NCBI GenBank assembly: GCA_020736575.1
Contig: JAGPYM010000017.1
Location: forward strand, 310,001 to 374,000
Source of the DNA: Thelonectria olida
Lineage: Eukaryota > Ascomycota > Sordariomycetes > Hypocreales > Nectriaceae
Length of the DNA stretch: 64,000 nucleotides
Direction: 5' to 3'
The notes below the pieces were generated by a model, which had not been told where the DNA came from, did not search any database, and was given only the letters and a program-made list of their open reading frames with translations. Position numbers and translations under genes: made by a program. The number at the start of each line of letters is the position of its first letter. Position 1 is the stretch's first letter. Positions 24,152-35,406 of the stretch are shown here, piece after piece.

Positions 24152-24679
24152 TTTTGAGGTGAGCAGTGGTGCTCACCCGAGCATCCCTCTTGAAATAGGT
24201 GAGGTTCAAAAACGTCGAGATACGAAAAAGATGCGATTGAAATATCCAGAAACCCCACTGTTGAGACCGGCTCGTCATGGCCTTTTCCCCAAGAAACAAT
24301 TTGAGGTTGAGATATGCCCAGTTCAGCTCGAGTGTAGCATGGTTGGCAAAGAAGCTACCCTAGACCGTGTGAGCAGAAACCTTGGACCCCTGTTTGAACG
24401 CATGACGGGATGTTAGGCAGTGCTGTGGCGAATGGGTGCAGCTGTGGCTTGGAGAGCTCAATTGGGTGGGGCAACGTCATCAATGTGGTCCCCGGCGACC
24501 CCTCGCGCCTCATTGCCTTATTATCACGGGCAAGCCAGGCTGAAGCGAAATCTACCAATTTCCCTTACTCTCCTCCTTTGGCAAGACTACGACCGAGCTA
24601 CATTTCAAGTTGACTATCTACTCAGCCCTACTTGTGTTATAGTTGCTGCATCTGTCGATTGATACTGAGCTTGCGCATC
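24152..24679. promoter_or_regulatory. Divergent DHX35/CUE intergenic region
   Basis: A 528-base interval between two divergently oriented starts. It holds both promoters and leaders. No clear TATA box or other site stands out. Confidence 0.45.
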
Positions 24680-26125
24680 ATGTCGGCCCCTGCGGAGACG
24701 GTAAGTTGATACCCTGATGGGAGGGATGACGGCAACGCTTTGCGCCTGAAACCCAACTGACAAGATGATGATGTAGAACAAGGCTGCAATGGAAAGTGGC
24801 GCCGAGTCGCCCACCACCGTCCGACCCCTCGATATGGATGATGATGATGTTCAAGACACCAGTCTCTTGGAAAATGACCCCCCTGCGACAACGACCACCG
24901 CCGCTACGTCGAATACCACCCCCCCTTCAGCCGAAGCACCTCCCCCAAAGCCTCCTCGCCCGGTGAGTGAAGCGCAAAAGAACGAGATGATCTTAAAGGA
25001 GGCCTTCCCCACGGTTGAAACCGGGGTCATCAAGGCTGTTTTGAGAGCAAGTGGCGGCAAAGTCGAGCCTGCATTTAATGCCTTGCTGGGTATGCAACCC
25101 TAGCTCTCCTTAATTTAGGAGACTCGAGAGACTAACATCATCAATAGAGATGACCGACCCCGATGCTGTACATAACGAGCCTGAAGAGGATGAGGTTCCA
25201 CCTCCCCAGCCTCCCCGACCCCAGAACCGAACTCAGATGTCGCAAGTTGAGGCCGACGAGCTATATGCGCGCCAACTGGCAGAGCACTACGATAATGTTG
25301 GTGCGTACGAGTCTCGCACCTCCAACCGAAATGACGGGCAACGAGCCAGACAAGGCCCACAGGGTGGACAACGTGGGCAACATGACTGGAATGAGGATGA
25401 TCGCGAACACAGCTTCATCGATGATGATCTGCCGATCATCCGTGACAACTTGCGCAAAGGCTTCCAGGAGACTCAGACGAAGGTCAACGGTTGGATCGAC
25501 TTCATGAAAAAGAAGATTGAAGAAAACTTTGACGAGAGTGAGGAACAGCATCAGCGACAAGGCGAACCCTTCCGTCGCTCTGGAGAGGCGAGCCGGCGAA
25601 GTGGGGATTACGAGCGATACGATGCGGACCCCGAGGTTCTGAGCGATGACTTTGCTGGCATGAAGTTCTCTGCAGATGGCAGTAGGTACTCCTGATGAAG
25701 TTCTTGATATCCATACTGACGACGTGATAGCTCCCGTCGGCAGCCGCCCCATGGCCAACACTGGCATGTACAAGCCACCACCACCTTCGACTTCCCCACG
25801 ACCTAGTAGCAACGGTCGACGTGTTGGTTTTAAAGAGGAAACCGAAGAGATCAACATGTACGAGTCATCACCCCGAGTCCCTCCCAAGGATACGGCGCCA
25901 GGAAGCGCCTCAAAGCCAAGCAAGTGGCAGCCTTTGTCGGCAGTTGAGCCTAGCCCGATCACGGACAACGATCCATTCAGCCTGGGAGACAGTGAGGACG
26001 AGAAGGAAACGAAAGAGAAGCCTAAGGATACCAAGACCGAAGACAGTGAGCGACTGAAGAAGGCGGCCGCCGAGGCCATGGCCGACAGCCTAGTCGACCC
26101 AGCAGAGTCGTCTAAGAAGAACTAA
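24680..26125 (+). CDS. CUE5: CUE-domain ubiquitin-binding protein, Cue5-like autophagy adaptor
   Basis: Exons are 24680-24700, 24777-25089, 25148-25681 and 25731-26125, 420 residues. The first exon codes only MSAPAET. A CUE domain lies at about 71-113 (QKNEMILKEAFPTVETGVIK, with the FP and a leucine near the end of the helix typical of CUE). A second conserved patch, VEADELYARQLAEHY, follows. Near residue 355 the sequence WQPL fits the W-x-x-L Atg8-interacting motif, and yeast Cue5 carries a comparable C-terminal motif. The rest is acidic and disordered. In yeast, Cue5 links ubiquitinated aggregates and inactive proteasomes to Atg8 for autophagic removal; the same role is inferred here. Confidence 0.85.
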
Positions 26126-29119
26126 ATTTGGGCGAGTAGTGTGGAATTGACAGATGCTGGAACGAGTCAGATTGAATCCGGATCAAGGTGCCATGAAAGA
26201 GAGAAGACATGAAGTAGAGCCAATTCGTTCGTAACGGGGCAGTAAGCTCGTAGGAGCAATCGGCGGTTCACTGTTGGTTGGGTAGTTTGCACTCTGAAGT
26301 ATTCCGAATCTCATAGCTTAGTGTATCTGCGTAGCAGCAGCCTTGTCGTTCGCTTGACCTTCCAACTATCGCTTTTCCTGCGCCTCTGAAGTGAGTCTCA
26401 ACTGTTCTAGATTCAGGGTCCTCATCCCCGACGGCCCGAAGGAGAGAAGAACGGGAATCGGTGGTTGAGTGCCTGTTCGTCTGGCCTATTCCCAGTTTAG
26501 AGCGGCCACACTTGTTTCCTAGTTCGACGGCGAGGGCATTCGTTCACGAAATTCACGAAAGGCCGATTCAAGTCCGAGAAAGGCGCCAATGGAGAGCAAA
26601 AGAGACGAGGGAAGAGGATAACGAAGGTGAATTACGTACACGGCGCATGAAGAAAGTGGACATGTGGTTCTTGGTGGCCAGCGCACCTTTTGCAGGGACT
26701 TGTTGCAAGTTGGGAGTTACGTTGCCTGGGGGTTTTCTCGCATGAGCCGAGAAGCAGGTCATTGGGAACTAGTGTCGGCGAACTTGACGCCTTTCTCACT
26801 AGAGCCAAGTTGAAGATGACTTGAATGGCCCCGAAACGGGGATCAGTTGAGACGGAGGTTGGGAGGGCAGTCTAGTTAGTCGCTGGACGAAGAGGGGACG
26901 GATACGGATGTTTTGTATGGAGTCGAACGGGGATCGTTAAGTCAGTCCCGGACCGAGAAGTTCTTAGCCCGTTGGAAGCATTGTAGGCGTTGCACGAAGA
27001 AACCAGCAACGTGGAAAAGATGCACCAGTGTCAGCTCCATCTTCAGTCAGTGGCACTTGGCTCCAACACTTGGGTCATTGGCCTCATGCGCTCTAATGGA
27101 GATAAAAAGGTGTTGTTCATCCTTCACCCCGCCTCTGACCTGTCGCTAGAGCACGGGGTGCAACGGGATATCGTGATTGGCTCTGCGGATCACGGCCGGG
27201 CAATGCGAAGAAGCTGGCGCGAACGGGTCGAGATTAGCGGATGCTTATTCCAATGACAAAGACGACGGGGTTTTTGATGGGACGTTATGGGGACTTGGTG
27301 GGCGGTTGCTGCTGATTCAGTTAAGATGTTAACAGATGCGTAATCTAGGAACCTGCGTTTTGTTCACCGAGGAGATGTGCAACCTGTGACTTGGAAGTCA
27401 ACATGGATCCTTATCGAGCTGCAAATGCGACATGACTCTCGGTGGACCATCTGCAGACCGACGAGACGAAAAGAGACAGACGGGTGGAATTACCCGCGAA
27501 TAAAGAAGAGCGGAACTGAGAGGAGTCCGACAATAAGGCTTGGTAAGTATCCAGTAAAGGATGAAAATATGTCTGGGACCTTGCTTTCATCCTCTTGAGT
27601 AAAACTGACTTGACGATACCCGCAGCGCGGATGCGTGTGGAGAGAGGCCGACTGAACTGGTTCCATTTCTAAATCGATCTAAAAGAGTCACTCCCACGAG
27701 TCTCACCCGTCTGGGGTTCCTCTCCCTTCCTCAACATCAATCTCGATCAGGCCGTCTTGAACTCGGACTCAAACCGAAAACCTTTACTACTAACCCTATA
27801 ACCCTATTATGTGTCCTATGCCCTGCCATTAATTGCGTGCGTAGCGTGCATTGAGTCGTCTCTGCGCCGCTCTTCCAATTTTTTTTTTAGAGTGAGGTGA
27901 GGAAGGAAGGACCGTTTTTGGTGGCAGTTTCCAATCCCAGTCCCACGTCACCAGCACAAGCGTCAAGCTTCACCATCCTCACTTCCGACTTGTCAGGTCC
28001 CGCCTCTTGCGGCTCACCAGTGTCACCTCCACCACCACCACCTTTTCGCCCTTTTCGCTCTGCGCTTCTTTTCCCGCTACGCCCACTCATAAGAGAAACT
28101 TCCCAGCTTCTCTCTTTTGCGTGGTTCCGACGCATGGTATTTTTCGCCTTCGTCGACAAACCACAGCAAACCCCTCCAGGTGCCACTTCTAATAAAAAAC
28201 CACCACCAATATCTCTCGTCTGGTTGGTTGCTGTCACCCACGTCGGTCCCTGTGAGTAAGTTGCCTCGGCCTTGAACATACAGAGACCCCAACAGCCTAC
28301 GGGACATATCTCCTCTCTATTCCCCATCCCGCGCAGTTCAGGCTTCCACCCAAAGCCTCACGCCCTCTTCGCCGCACGCCGATCTGGGACTGGGACGCCC
28401 CTCATAGGTGTGTTGAACCCCCCACGTGCTCCCCGAGAGACGACCTCGCACGTCGGGTGACGAACCAAGAGCGAGACATATCGTGTCACTCTTACATGAG
28501 GGAGTTCTAGCTTCGACCAGAAGCAGGGACGAGGAGCCAAACAGACGGCAGTTCGTTGGCGAGGAAGCTTGCGAGAAAGTCGAACGCCCAGCCCTCACTC
28601 TCTCACACAATGCCTCACTTTGCTTCACATCGCTTCACATTAAGCTACATACGACGTACATCCACTTAAGCTGCCTTGCGCTCCACCTCTCTTCACTACA
28701 CTTGCCCCTCAACACGACCTTTAACTGAGCTGATCCTAACCTGGCCCTTCATTGAACAGCAAGGCATCAAGGCATTGAGCCTGCCCCTCCGTCATTATCT
28801 TCCCAGTCGCCGTCACTACCGTGCCCGCACACAAAGACAGAGAATACAGGTTCTTTGGAACCCGGCATTCATCTCTTTTCTTGCCTGCTACTGGCTGCAT
28901 CCACTGCACAACACAACTAGACACGACACAAGCACGCCGCCCACAGACATATCCGAAACATTTCGCATAATCCAGCCACACCGGGAGCTCGCCTCACTAT
29001 CAGCGACGAACCTGACGATCAGACCTCCAGCTCATCTTATTGACTCGCTCAAACACTTGCTCGCGCCGGCCCGTCGTTCTTGAACGCCAGGGGTTGCTCA
29101 AGGGCGTCCACGCCGCATC
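26126..29119. other. Intergenic and probable long 5' region of the NUC-2-like gene
   Basis: No supported gene in 3.0 kb. From about 27.9 kb on, the plus strand is CT/CA-rich with CACTT and CATCC repeats, as in long fungal leaders. A CACGTG E-box (the core recognised by PHO4/NUC-1 regulators) lies at 28423-28428. Two telomere-like units (TAACCCTATAACCCTA) lie at 27791-27806. In-frame stops close the reading frame just before the downstream start (TGA at 29081-29083). Confidence 0.5.
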
Positions 29120-32100
29120 ATGTAAGCCATCTTCTCACCTCCGTGCGATGCCTCGTAACCCAACTCCATTTTGCAACTCTGTTCAACTCAGGGTGTTACT
29201 CTATATCAGTGAGGCTTGCTTGGTTTGCTAACCGAATGCCTCGTCATCCTCCAGGAAGTTCGGCAAGCAGATCCAGAAGCGTCAGCTCGAAGTCCCCGAA
29301 TATGCTGCCAGCTTTGTGAACTACAAGGCCCTGAAAAAGGTAAGCCTATATCGCTCTCCCGAGATTCCGTTGCCCGCTGTTTTCCTCCCGTCCCGTCTCA
29401 GTGTCTGTTCGCCAGTCCCGAGTCCTGGTTACCCCCCGTCTCCGCTGTCATCTCCCACGCGAACTTTCCACACAGACTATTCCCCTGCATCGGGTTTTAC
29501 CCCTTCCAGCATCCTTCTTCAGCACTCCAGCACTTCAATTCCTTCGTGATATCTTCTTTTCTTGTTCTGCCCGACTCTACCCTGTCTGGCAGTGCCCATC
29601 TTGGCTTCTTGTTCCCCCCTTTGCCCCCAACATCCCACTCTCCTATTGCAGATCCGTTACCGATGCCCCGTGGCTCGTGTGATGGGGGCTTGACAAAAGT
29701 AAACCTGCTTCTCCATTCGTTCTGCATACCCAGAGCACGTTTCTTCACTCTCGATCCGCATGCGACCCTTCAGGCGCCTAGGTGCCCAATCTCGAGGCCG
29801 ACCACTGACGCCCAGCCATGTAGCTCATCAAGAAGCTCTCCGCGACACCCACCCTCTCCTCCCAGAATGACGCTCTCCGCTCGGCCACTCCGGTCGACTC
29901 TCAAGCCGCTTTACAGGCGAACAAGGCGACCTTCTTCTTCCAACTGGTAAGATCCTGTTCCCTGGGTCACCTCTAACATGAACATCCCGGCAGCGTTGCT
30001 CACCCCCGAACAGGAGCGAGAACTCGACAAGGTCAATGCATTCTACCTGCAGAAGGAAGCCGAGGTATGTTGAACTTCCTGTGAATTGTCGCGTGCCGTC
30101 AACCCGGCCGAACCATCTAACGTTGCACAGCTCAAAATCCGGCTCAAGACCCTCCTCGACAAGAAGAAGGTCTTGCAGACCCGGCAAGGCATCTCTCGAC
30201 GTTCCGCAAAGTTTACCACCCTCGAGGAAGGCTTCCAACAGTTCGCTTCCGACCTCAACAAGCTTCAACAATTCGTCGAAATCAACGGAACCGCCTTCTC
30301 TAAGATCCTGAAGAAATGGGATAAGACCTCAAAATCAAAGACCAAGGAGCTGTATCTCTCTCGAGCCGTCGAGGTGCAGCCATTCTTCAATGCCACAGTT
30401 ATAAGCGAGCTTTCCGACCAGGCCACCACCAGCTTGCAAGAGCTAGGAGCCTGGTCAGACGGAATCCAAGTCAATTTCCAGTCTGGTATTGTCGTGACAA
30501 CGCAACATTTTGTTGGGACAGATGAAGGAGACGCAGACACGCTTCTTTTGGACACGGTCATCAATGGAAACCTTGAGTCTCTGCGAGACCTGATTACCAG
30601 GATGCAATCTGCGAGCCAATCTGGCGAAGGAGACAGTTCCTTGATGGAGAGGATAACGAGAACTTTCTTGGCCGCCATCTCGGAAGCCCCTCAAGAGTCT
30701 CTTCGAATTCTCCTCGAAACTAGGCTCGTTGACCTTCACTCCTACGATGACATCAATGAGCGAAATTGCTTGCACCAGGCTGCAATCTATGGCAAGCAAT
30801 ATGTCCTGGAATGGGGTCTTAACCCGGAGAACCCTGTGGCAGTGGACCGTACAGATGTCTACGGTCGTATGCCCATTCACTATGCTAGTTTGCATGGGAG
30901 ATTGGAAATGCTCAAGGTATTATTGGATGGTACGTTTTTCTTCACGGGACTTTTTCTACGGTTCATAAAAATCTAACTTGCGCGTAGCTGACCAGAGCAC
31001 CATTGATGCCATCGACCACGACAACTTTTCCCCCTTGATCCATTCCATTATTCATGGACGCCTCGGCTGCATTGAATTCCTCCTTTCAAGAAACGCTCGA
31101 ATCGACCCCGTATCTGACAAGGACCATGTGTTTCACGTTCCCCTGAACCTTGCCTGTGAGCATGGCTCAGTGGCTGTTGTTGAGCTGCTTCTCAAGGCTG
31201 GCGCGAGGATCTTGCCAGATGCCGAGGGCTTGTATCCCCAACATCTAGTCGCAAGAGCGGGCCAGACTTCAGAGCTGCTCCTATTGTTAAGGGAATACGG
31301 TGCAGATTTGGATCAGGTTGATAAGCTCTACGGTTGGACCCCGCTCGTGCACGCTGCAAGTGAGGGAAACGTGGATTGCCTCCAAGCGCTTCTTAAGGTT
31401 GGAGCCGATGCGAACATTATGGACGAAAAGGACTTTCCCGCCATGTACTACGCGGCATGGGAGGGTCATCTGGCATGCATGAAGCTCCTGACCCCCTTCA
31501 ACACACGACCTCGAGCAAGCCCCTTCATGATACAACCCCCCTTAGGTCCTATGGACAGTAGCTCCGCTCCTCTCCCGATGTCCCTCGATCCCGATGCTAT
31601 CCCCGAACTCGAACTGCCACCGCCCATTATCCCCCTTCGGAGATATGGCCACAACTTCCTCGACACGAAGACGGTTGTTCAAATTAACTTTGGCGACTCG
31701 GACGAGCAACCTCTCCTTTTCTTCCAGGACGGCAAATACCCTGCCGCAAGACTCACCATTTCCTCCAAGGTCTCGGATCTTATTCCCAAGAACATCATTT
31801 TACCTTTTCAAGAAGATACCCGAATTGTTTCGTTCCAAGTTGATAGCTTGGAAAATTTCAGCCTGGACCTGGATGTTTTCCCGACCTATGGCGCCAAGGT
31901 GATTGCCAAGACGGTTGTCCTTTCCAACACTTTCAAGAGCACCCAAGGAAGCTCAACATGCTGCCTGCCACTGTTCGACCCTCGGCTTCGAGCCATCGGG
32001 CAGATCAGCTTCAAGGTGCAGGTCATTAAGCCATTCAAGGGCAAACCCCTGGAGATTACCGACTTTGAGACGTATTGGAAGGCTACCAGCCAGTTCAACC

Positions 32101-33029
32101 AGCCTACGAGCGCTATTGTGACTGGATCGAGCTTGTCTGGGGACTATGTGAGACTGTTTGTGCAATACACAAGCGATGGTGTACCTGTTCTCTGGCCTCG
32201 ATGGACTATCTCTTGTGCTGGACTGGACATCCCTGTGTGTCGACTGTCCCTAGAACAGTTCAGCTCCATGACAGCGAGGAGCAACAGCCGCGCGGACCTT
32301 GCGACTCTGAGGGGAAAGACGGCAGAGAACTCGGCCGAGATCTATCATATCCTCGCTACGGCTGGTGTCACTCTTCAAGAGGCTCTCATTCTTCTCAACC
32401 CTGGCATCCATATCAACCTTCAGATCCTTTACCCCACACCAGAAGACGAGAAAGCATTTTCGCTAGGCCCCGCGCTCGAAGTCAATGCCTTCGTGGATTC
32501 CATCCTCAACATTGTCTTCGATCACGCCCGCGCTCAACGTGCCCAGTCTCCCGATGTGGTGAGGTCGATCGTCTTCAGCAGCTACAACCCTCGGTTATGC
32601 ACGGCTCTCAACTGGAAGCAGCCCAACTTCCCCGTGTTCTTGTGTAACGATTTGGGTCGCGAAGAGACGACGGGCATCGCAAACGGGGCGCTGAGCAGCG
32701 GACGAAGGAGTGCGTCCATTAAAGAGGTTGTGAGGATTGCGCAGAGCAACAACTTTATGGGATTGATCTGCTACTCTCGACTTTTGGTAAGTATACCACC
32801 CGTTTCCCCTCACTTCTAATTCAAATAGCAGCTAACAGACTTGCAGGATATGGTGCCAGCACTAGTGGATGCCATCAAATCTCACGGACTGGCTCTTGTC
32901 ATGGACAAGTCGTCCGACTCGCCTGACGCGAGCCCCATGACGGATCCTTTCCCACGACCACCCAAGGGCGTTGACGGAGTTCTGAAAAGCCACGGGATTT
33001 TGCGATTCAATGATTCCATAGATATGTAG
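29120..33029 (+). CDS. nuc-2: SPX-ankyrin-GDPD-like phosphate regulator, NUC-2/PHO81 type
   Basis: Exons are 29120-29121, 29255-29339, 29824-29946, 30014-30064, 30131-30929, 30988-32786 and 32847-33029, 1013 residues. The start codon is split: AT ends exon 1 (AT|GTAAGC) and G opens exon 2 (CCAG|GAAGTTC), giving MKFGKQIQKRQLEVPEYAAS, the canonical SPX start. No other in-frame ATG exists after the TGA at 29081. An SPX domain covers about 1-190, ankyrin repeats about 290-520 (NCLHQAAIYGK, RMPIHYASLHG, TPLVHAASEGN) and a degenerate GDPD-like domain about 720-1010. Where active GDPD enzymes have GHRG, EN and HD, this protein has VTGSSLSGD and VLWPRW, so catalysis is unlikely. In Neurospora NUC-2 and yeast PHO81, such proteins inhibit the cyclin-CDK that controls phosphate-starvation genes. 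Confidence 0.9.
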
Positions 33030-33261
33030 AAGAGGCCTGTGTTTAATGAGAAATGCCTGCATCACGAACGCTACGGGGGCCTTTTTCTTGGATGAATAGA
33101 GATCAAGGTATGGTTAAAAAGAAGGATTACAGTAGAACTCGTCATGATTGTTCCCATTCGTATAATGTGTTATTCAAGCTCTAAGCAAGCATATTGAGCG
33201 CCATGCTTCCAAAGTAATCGTCATCATCATTAGAATATCATCGGTACTCGGGAAGTGGTGT

Positions 33262-34021
33262 TTAGGCACCCTTGAAGTCATACTTGAGCGCTGAAAGTTC
33301 CTTTTCAGGATCCACGCCGCTCATCACTATCTTGGAGAGCAAGACAACCCCGTACACGACCAACGGGAGGAATCCCATTCCCGTCCATATGACCGCCTTG
33401 CCAGAGTGTCCAACAGCCCATGTCATCAGGATCAGCATAATGCCAAGCCCTAGGTTCAAGTAGGGCAGGTAAATCTCGAGCGGCGACTTTCTCTCCACAA
33501 AACTAAACGAAGAGCGCCGCTCGCGTCGGTGTCTGGCGCGCGGAATCACATAGTCGCCCTCGTCGTCGTCGTCGGCGGCCAGCGAGCTGGCGCGCGTGGG
33601 CTTGGGCGTCTCGACGCGGGCCCAGGCGTCGAGCCAGGCGATGCCGGACTCGGTCGGGCTCTGGTGGTGCAGGAGGTATGCGGTGGAGGCGAGGGAGGTC
33701 AGGGAGAGGAGGGCGAGGAGGGTGGTTGCTGGGCGGAAGAGGGAGGGGAGGTAGGGGAAGGTGGCGATCAGGGGGATGGCGAGGAGGAGACGGCGGAATT
33801 GGGCGTTGCGGGCTGCGTTTTCGGCGGCGAGGAGTTCGATGAGTTCTTCTTGCTCTGGGTTGAATGGGTTAATGGCGTGTCCTTTGGAGGAAGTGCATTG
33901 TATCTGGGGAGGGGAAGTTACCTTGCTCGTCCAACGCTTCGGCCTGGGAGTCAGTAGAGTCTTCTTCGGGATAGTGAAAGGTACGCCGCAAGCGGGCAGA
34001 TGTGCTGGTGCTGGCCTCCAT
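33262..34021 (-). CDS. Conserved-looking small membrane protein, unknown function
   Basis: Exons are 34021-33922 and 33854-33262, 230 residues, with a 67-nt intron (GTAACT...CCCAG) that keeps frame. The N-terminus is hydrophilic and acidic (about 1-60). Two hydrophobic helices follow (FRRLLLAIPLIATFPYLPSL and TTLLALLSLTSLASTAYLL), then a charged loop with an RHRRERR cluster, then two more helices (YLNLGLGIMLILMTWAV and FLPLVVYGVVLLSKIVM). A charged C-terminus ends the protein. Four membrane spans suggest an ER or mitochondrial membrane protein; I do not recognise the family. It diverges from COA1 and converges with the NUC-2-like gene. Confidence 0.75.
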
Positions 34022-34409
34022 GCTTTGATCTGAAGCGAAAAGAAGAGGTTGAGACGAGGGTGGGATGGAATGGGATAACTATGGTGTTTTCGAGTCGTAT
34101 TCGTCGGTCAAGAGAAGATGACAGACTAATTCACTATGCCATCACATGCACACGAGGGATGACTCGCAACGCTCAGCCTTATGACGACAACCTTTCGAAT
34201 TAAAGATTCGGCCAACCAACGGCGAGCAGAATATCGAAAAAGGGTACGTACCCAGAGCAACCCCGTTTCCCCCGCCGTCGGCGCCGGTTGCAAAATTTCG
34301 CCGGGCTGCCGGTGGGTGGGCTTCTCTCAAACTCCAGAACGAATCCTCACCTGACAGGCCGGGACCGTACGACGATTGAAACCGACCCCCCTCCACAAGC
34401 AGCGCAATC
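34022..34409. promoter_or_regulatory. Divergent interval upstream of COA1
   Basis: A 388-base gap between a minus-strand membrane protein and COA1. It must contain both promoters. No specific site identified. Confidence 0.45.
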
Positions 34410-35156
34410 ATGATGCAGCAACAAATAATGCTACCGCGGCTCGTCCGTCGCAGACTCGCCCAGGCTCTGAGGACGCGCTCGGTCAATGTTCGTCCTGTGC
34501 AACGGCGCTGGATGACGCCTGCGCCTAAGCCGGGCGATGGGCCGTTGATGTCCAGGCGGGCCGATCGTGAGCTTCCAGGTACGTTTTTGCACACTCCCAA
34601 CCACACTCACTGTTTCTGCCGCTGCGAAGCCAATTGACCATGTCATTACGAATTCTAACAATTGCTAGACATCAACGAAGTCCGCTTCCAATGGCGCCGC
34701 ACCCTCCCCATCTTCCTCGTCATCGTCACAGCCTGCTCCGTCGCCATCTTCAACTACCAAAAGATGTCGTCGCCCGTCGTCTCCTCGACGCTCTACGCGC
34801 TGCGGACCTCGCCCGATGCCCGCGCCCTCCTCGGCGACGAGATCTACTTCAAGCACCAGATCCCGTGGATCCACGGCGAGATGAACCAGCTGCACGGCCG
34901 CATCGACATCTGGTTCTCCGTCCGCGGCTCAAAGGGCGTCGGAACCATGCGCTTCGCGAGCAACCGCCCGTCCCCTAAGGGCTTCTTCGAGACCACCGAG
35001 TGGAGCCTGACTATGGAGGACGGCACGCATCTGAACCTGCTGGATATTGCCGATCCGTTCCGCGGCTTGCTGGGAGGCGCTGGTGATGACTTGCCTCCTC
35101 CAGTGGAGGAGGATGCGCCTACCAGAGGTTTTCGAAAGCAAGTCGAGTACAAATAA
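34410..35156 (+). CDS. COA1: Cytochrome c oxidase assembly protein Coa1
   Basis: Exons are 34410-34578 and 34669-35156 (90-nt intron, GTACGT donor), 218 residues. The N-terminus is Arg/Gln-rich with few acidic residues, a mitochondrial presequence (MLPRLVRRRLAQALRTRS). One inner-membrane helix follows (TLPIFLVIVTACSVAIFNY). The intermembrane-space domain has the Coa1 features: ALLGDEIYFKHQIPWIHGEM, then IDIWFSVRGSKG and FETTEWSLTMEDG. Coa1 binds newly made Cox1 and links Mss51 to Shy1 during cytochrome oxidase assembly. The gene converges on the uL3m gene with a 250-base gap. Confidence 0.9.
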
Positions 35157-35406
35157 GGACAATGTGGAACGCAATGGGAAAAAGCGTATGTTGTTGGGAG
35201 CGTTGGGAGCTTTGAGGATAAAATGTGATGAACCCTGGGAAACTCCGGTTTTCGTTGAATCTGTACAGTAGTAGATGGTGTGTGTATAATACAAATCCCG
35301 CTATGATCTCCTCCTCGCCGTACACGGTACAAAGTACAAAGCTCTTCTTGGCCCTTTCCCTTTTCCAATTCCCCTCCAACCCATCTTACAACATGACATG
35401 GTCGGT

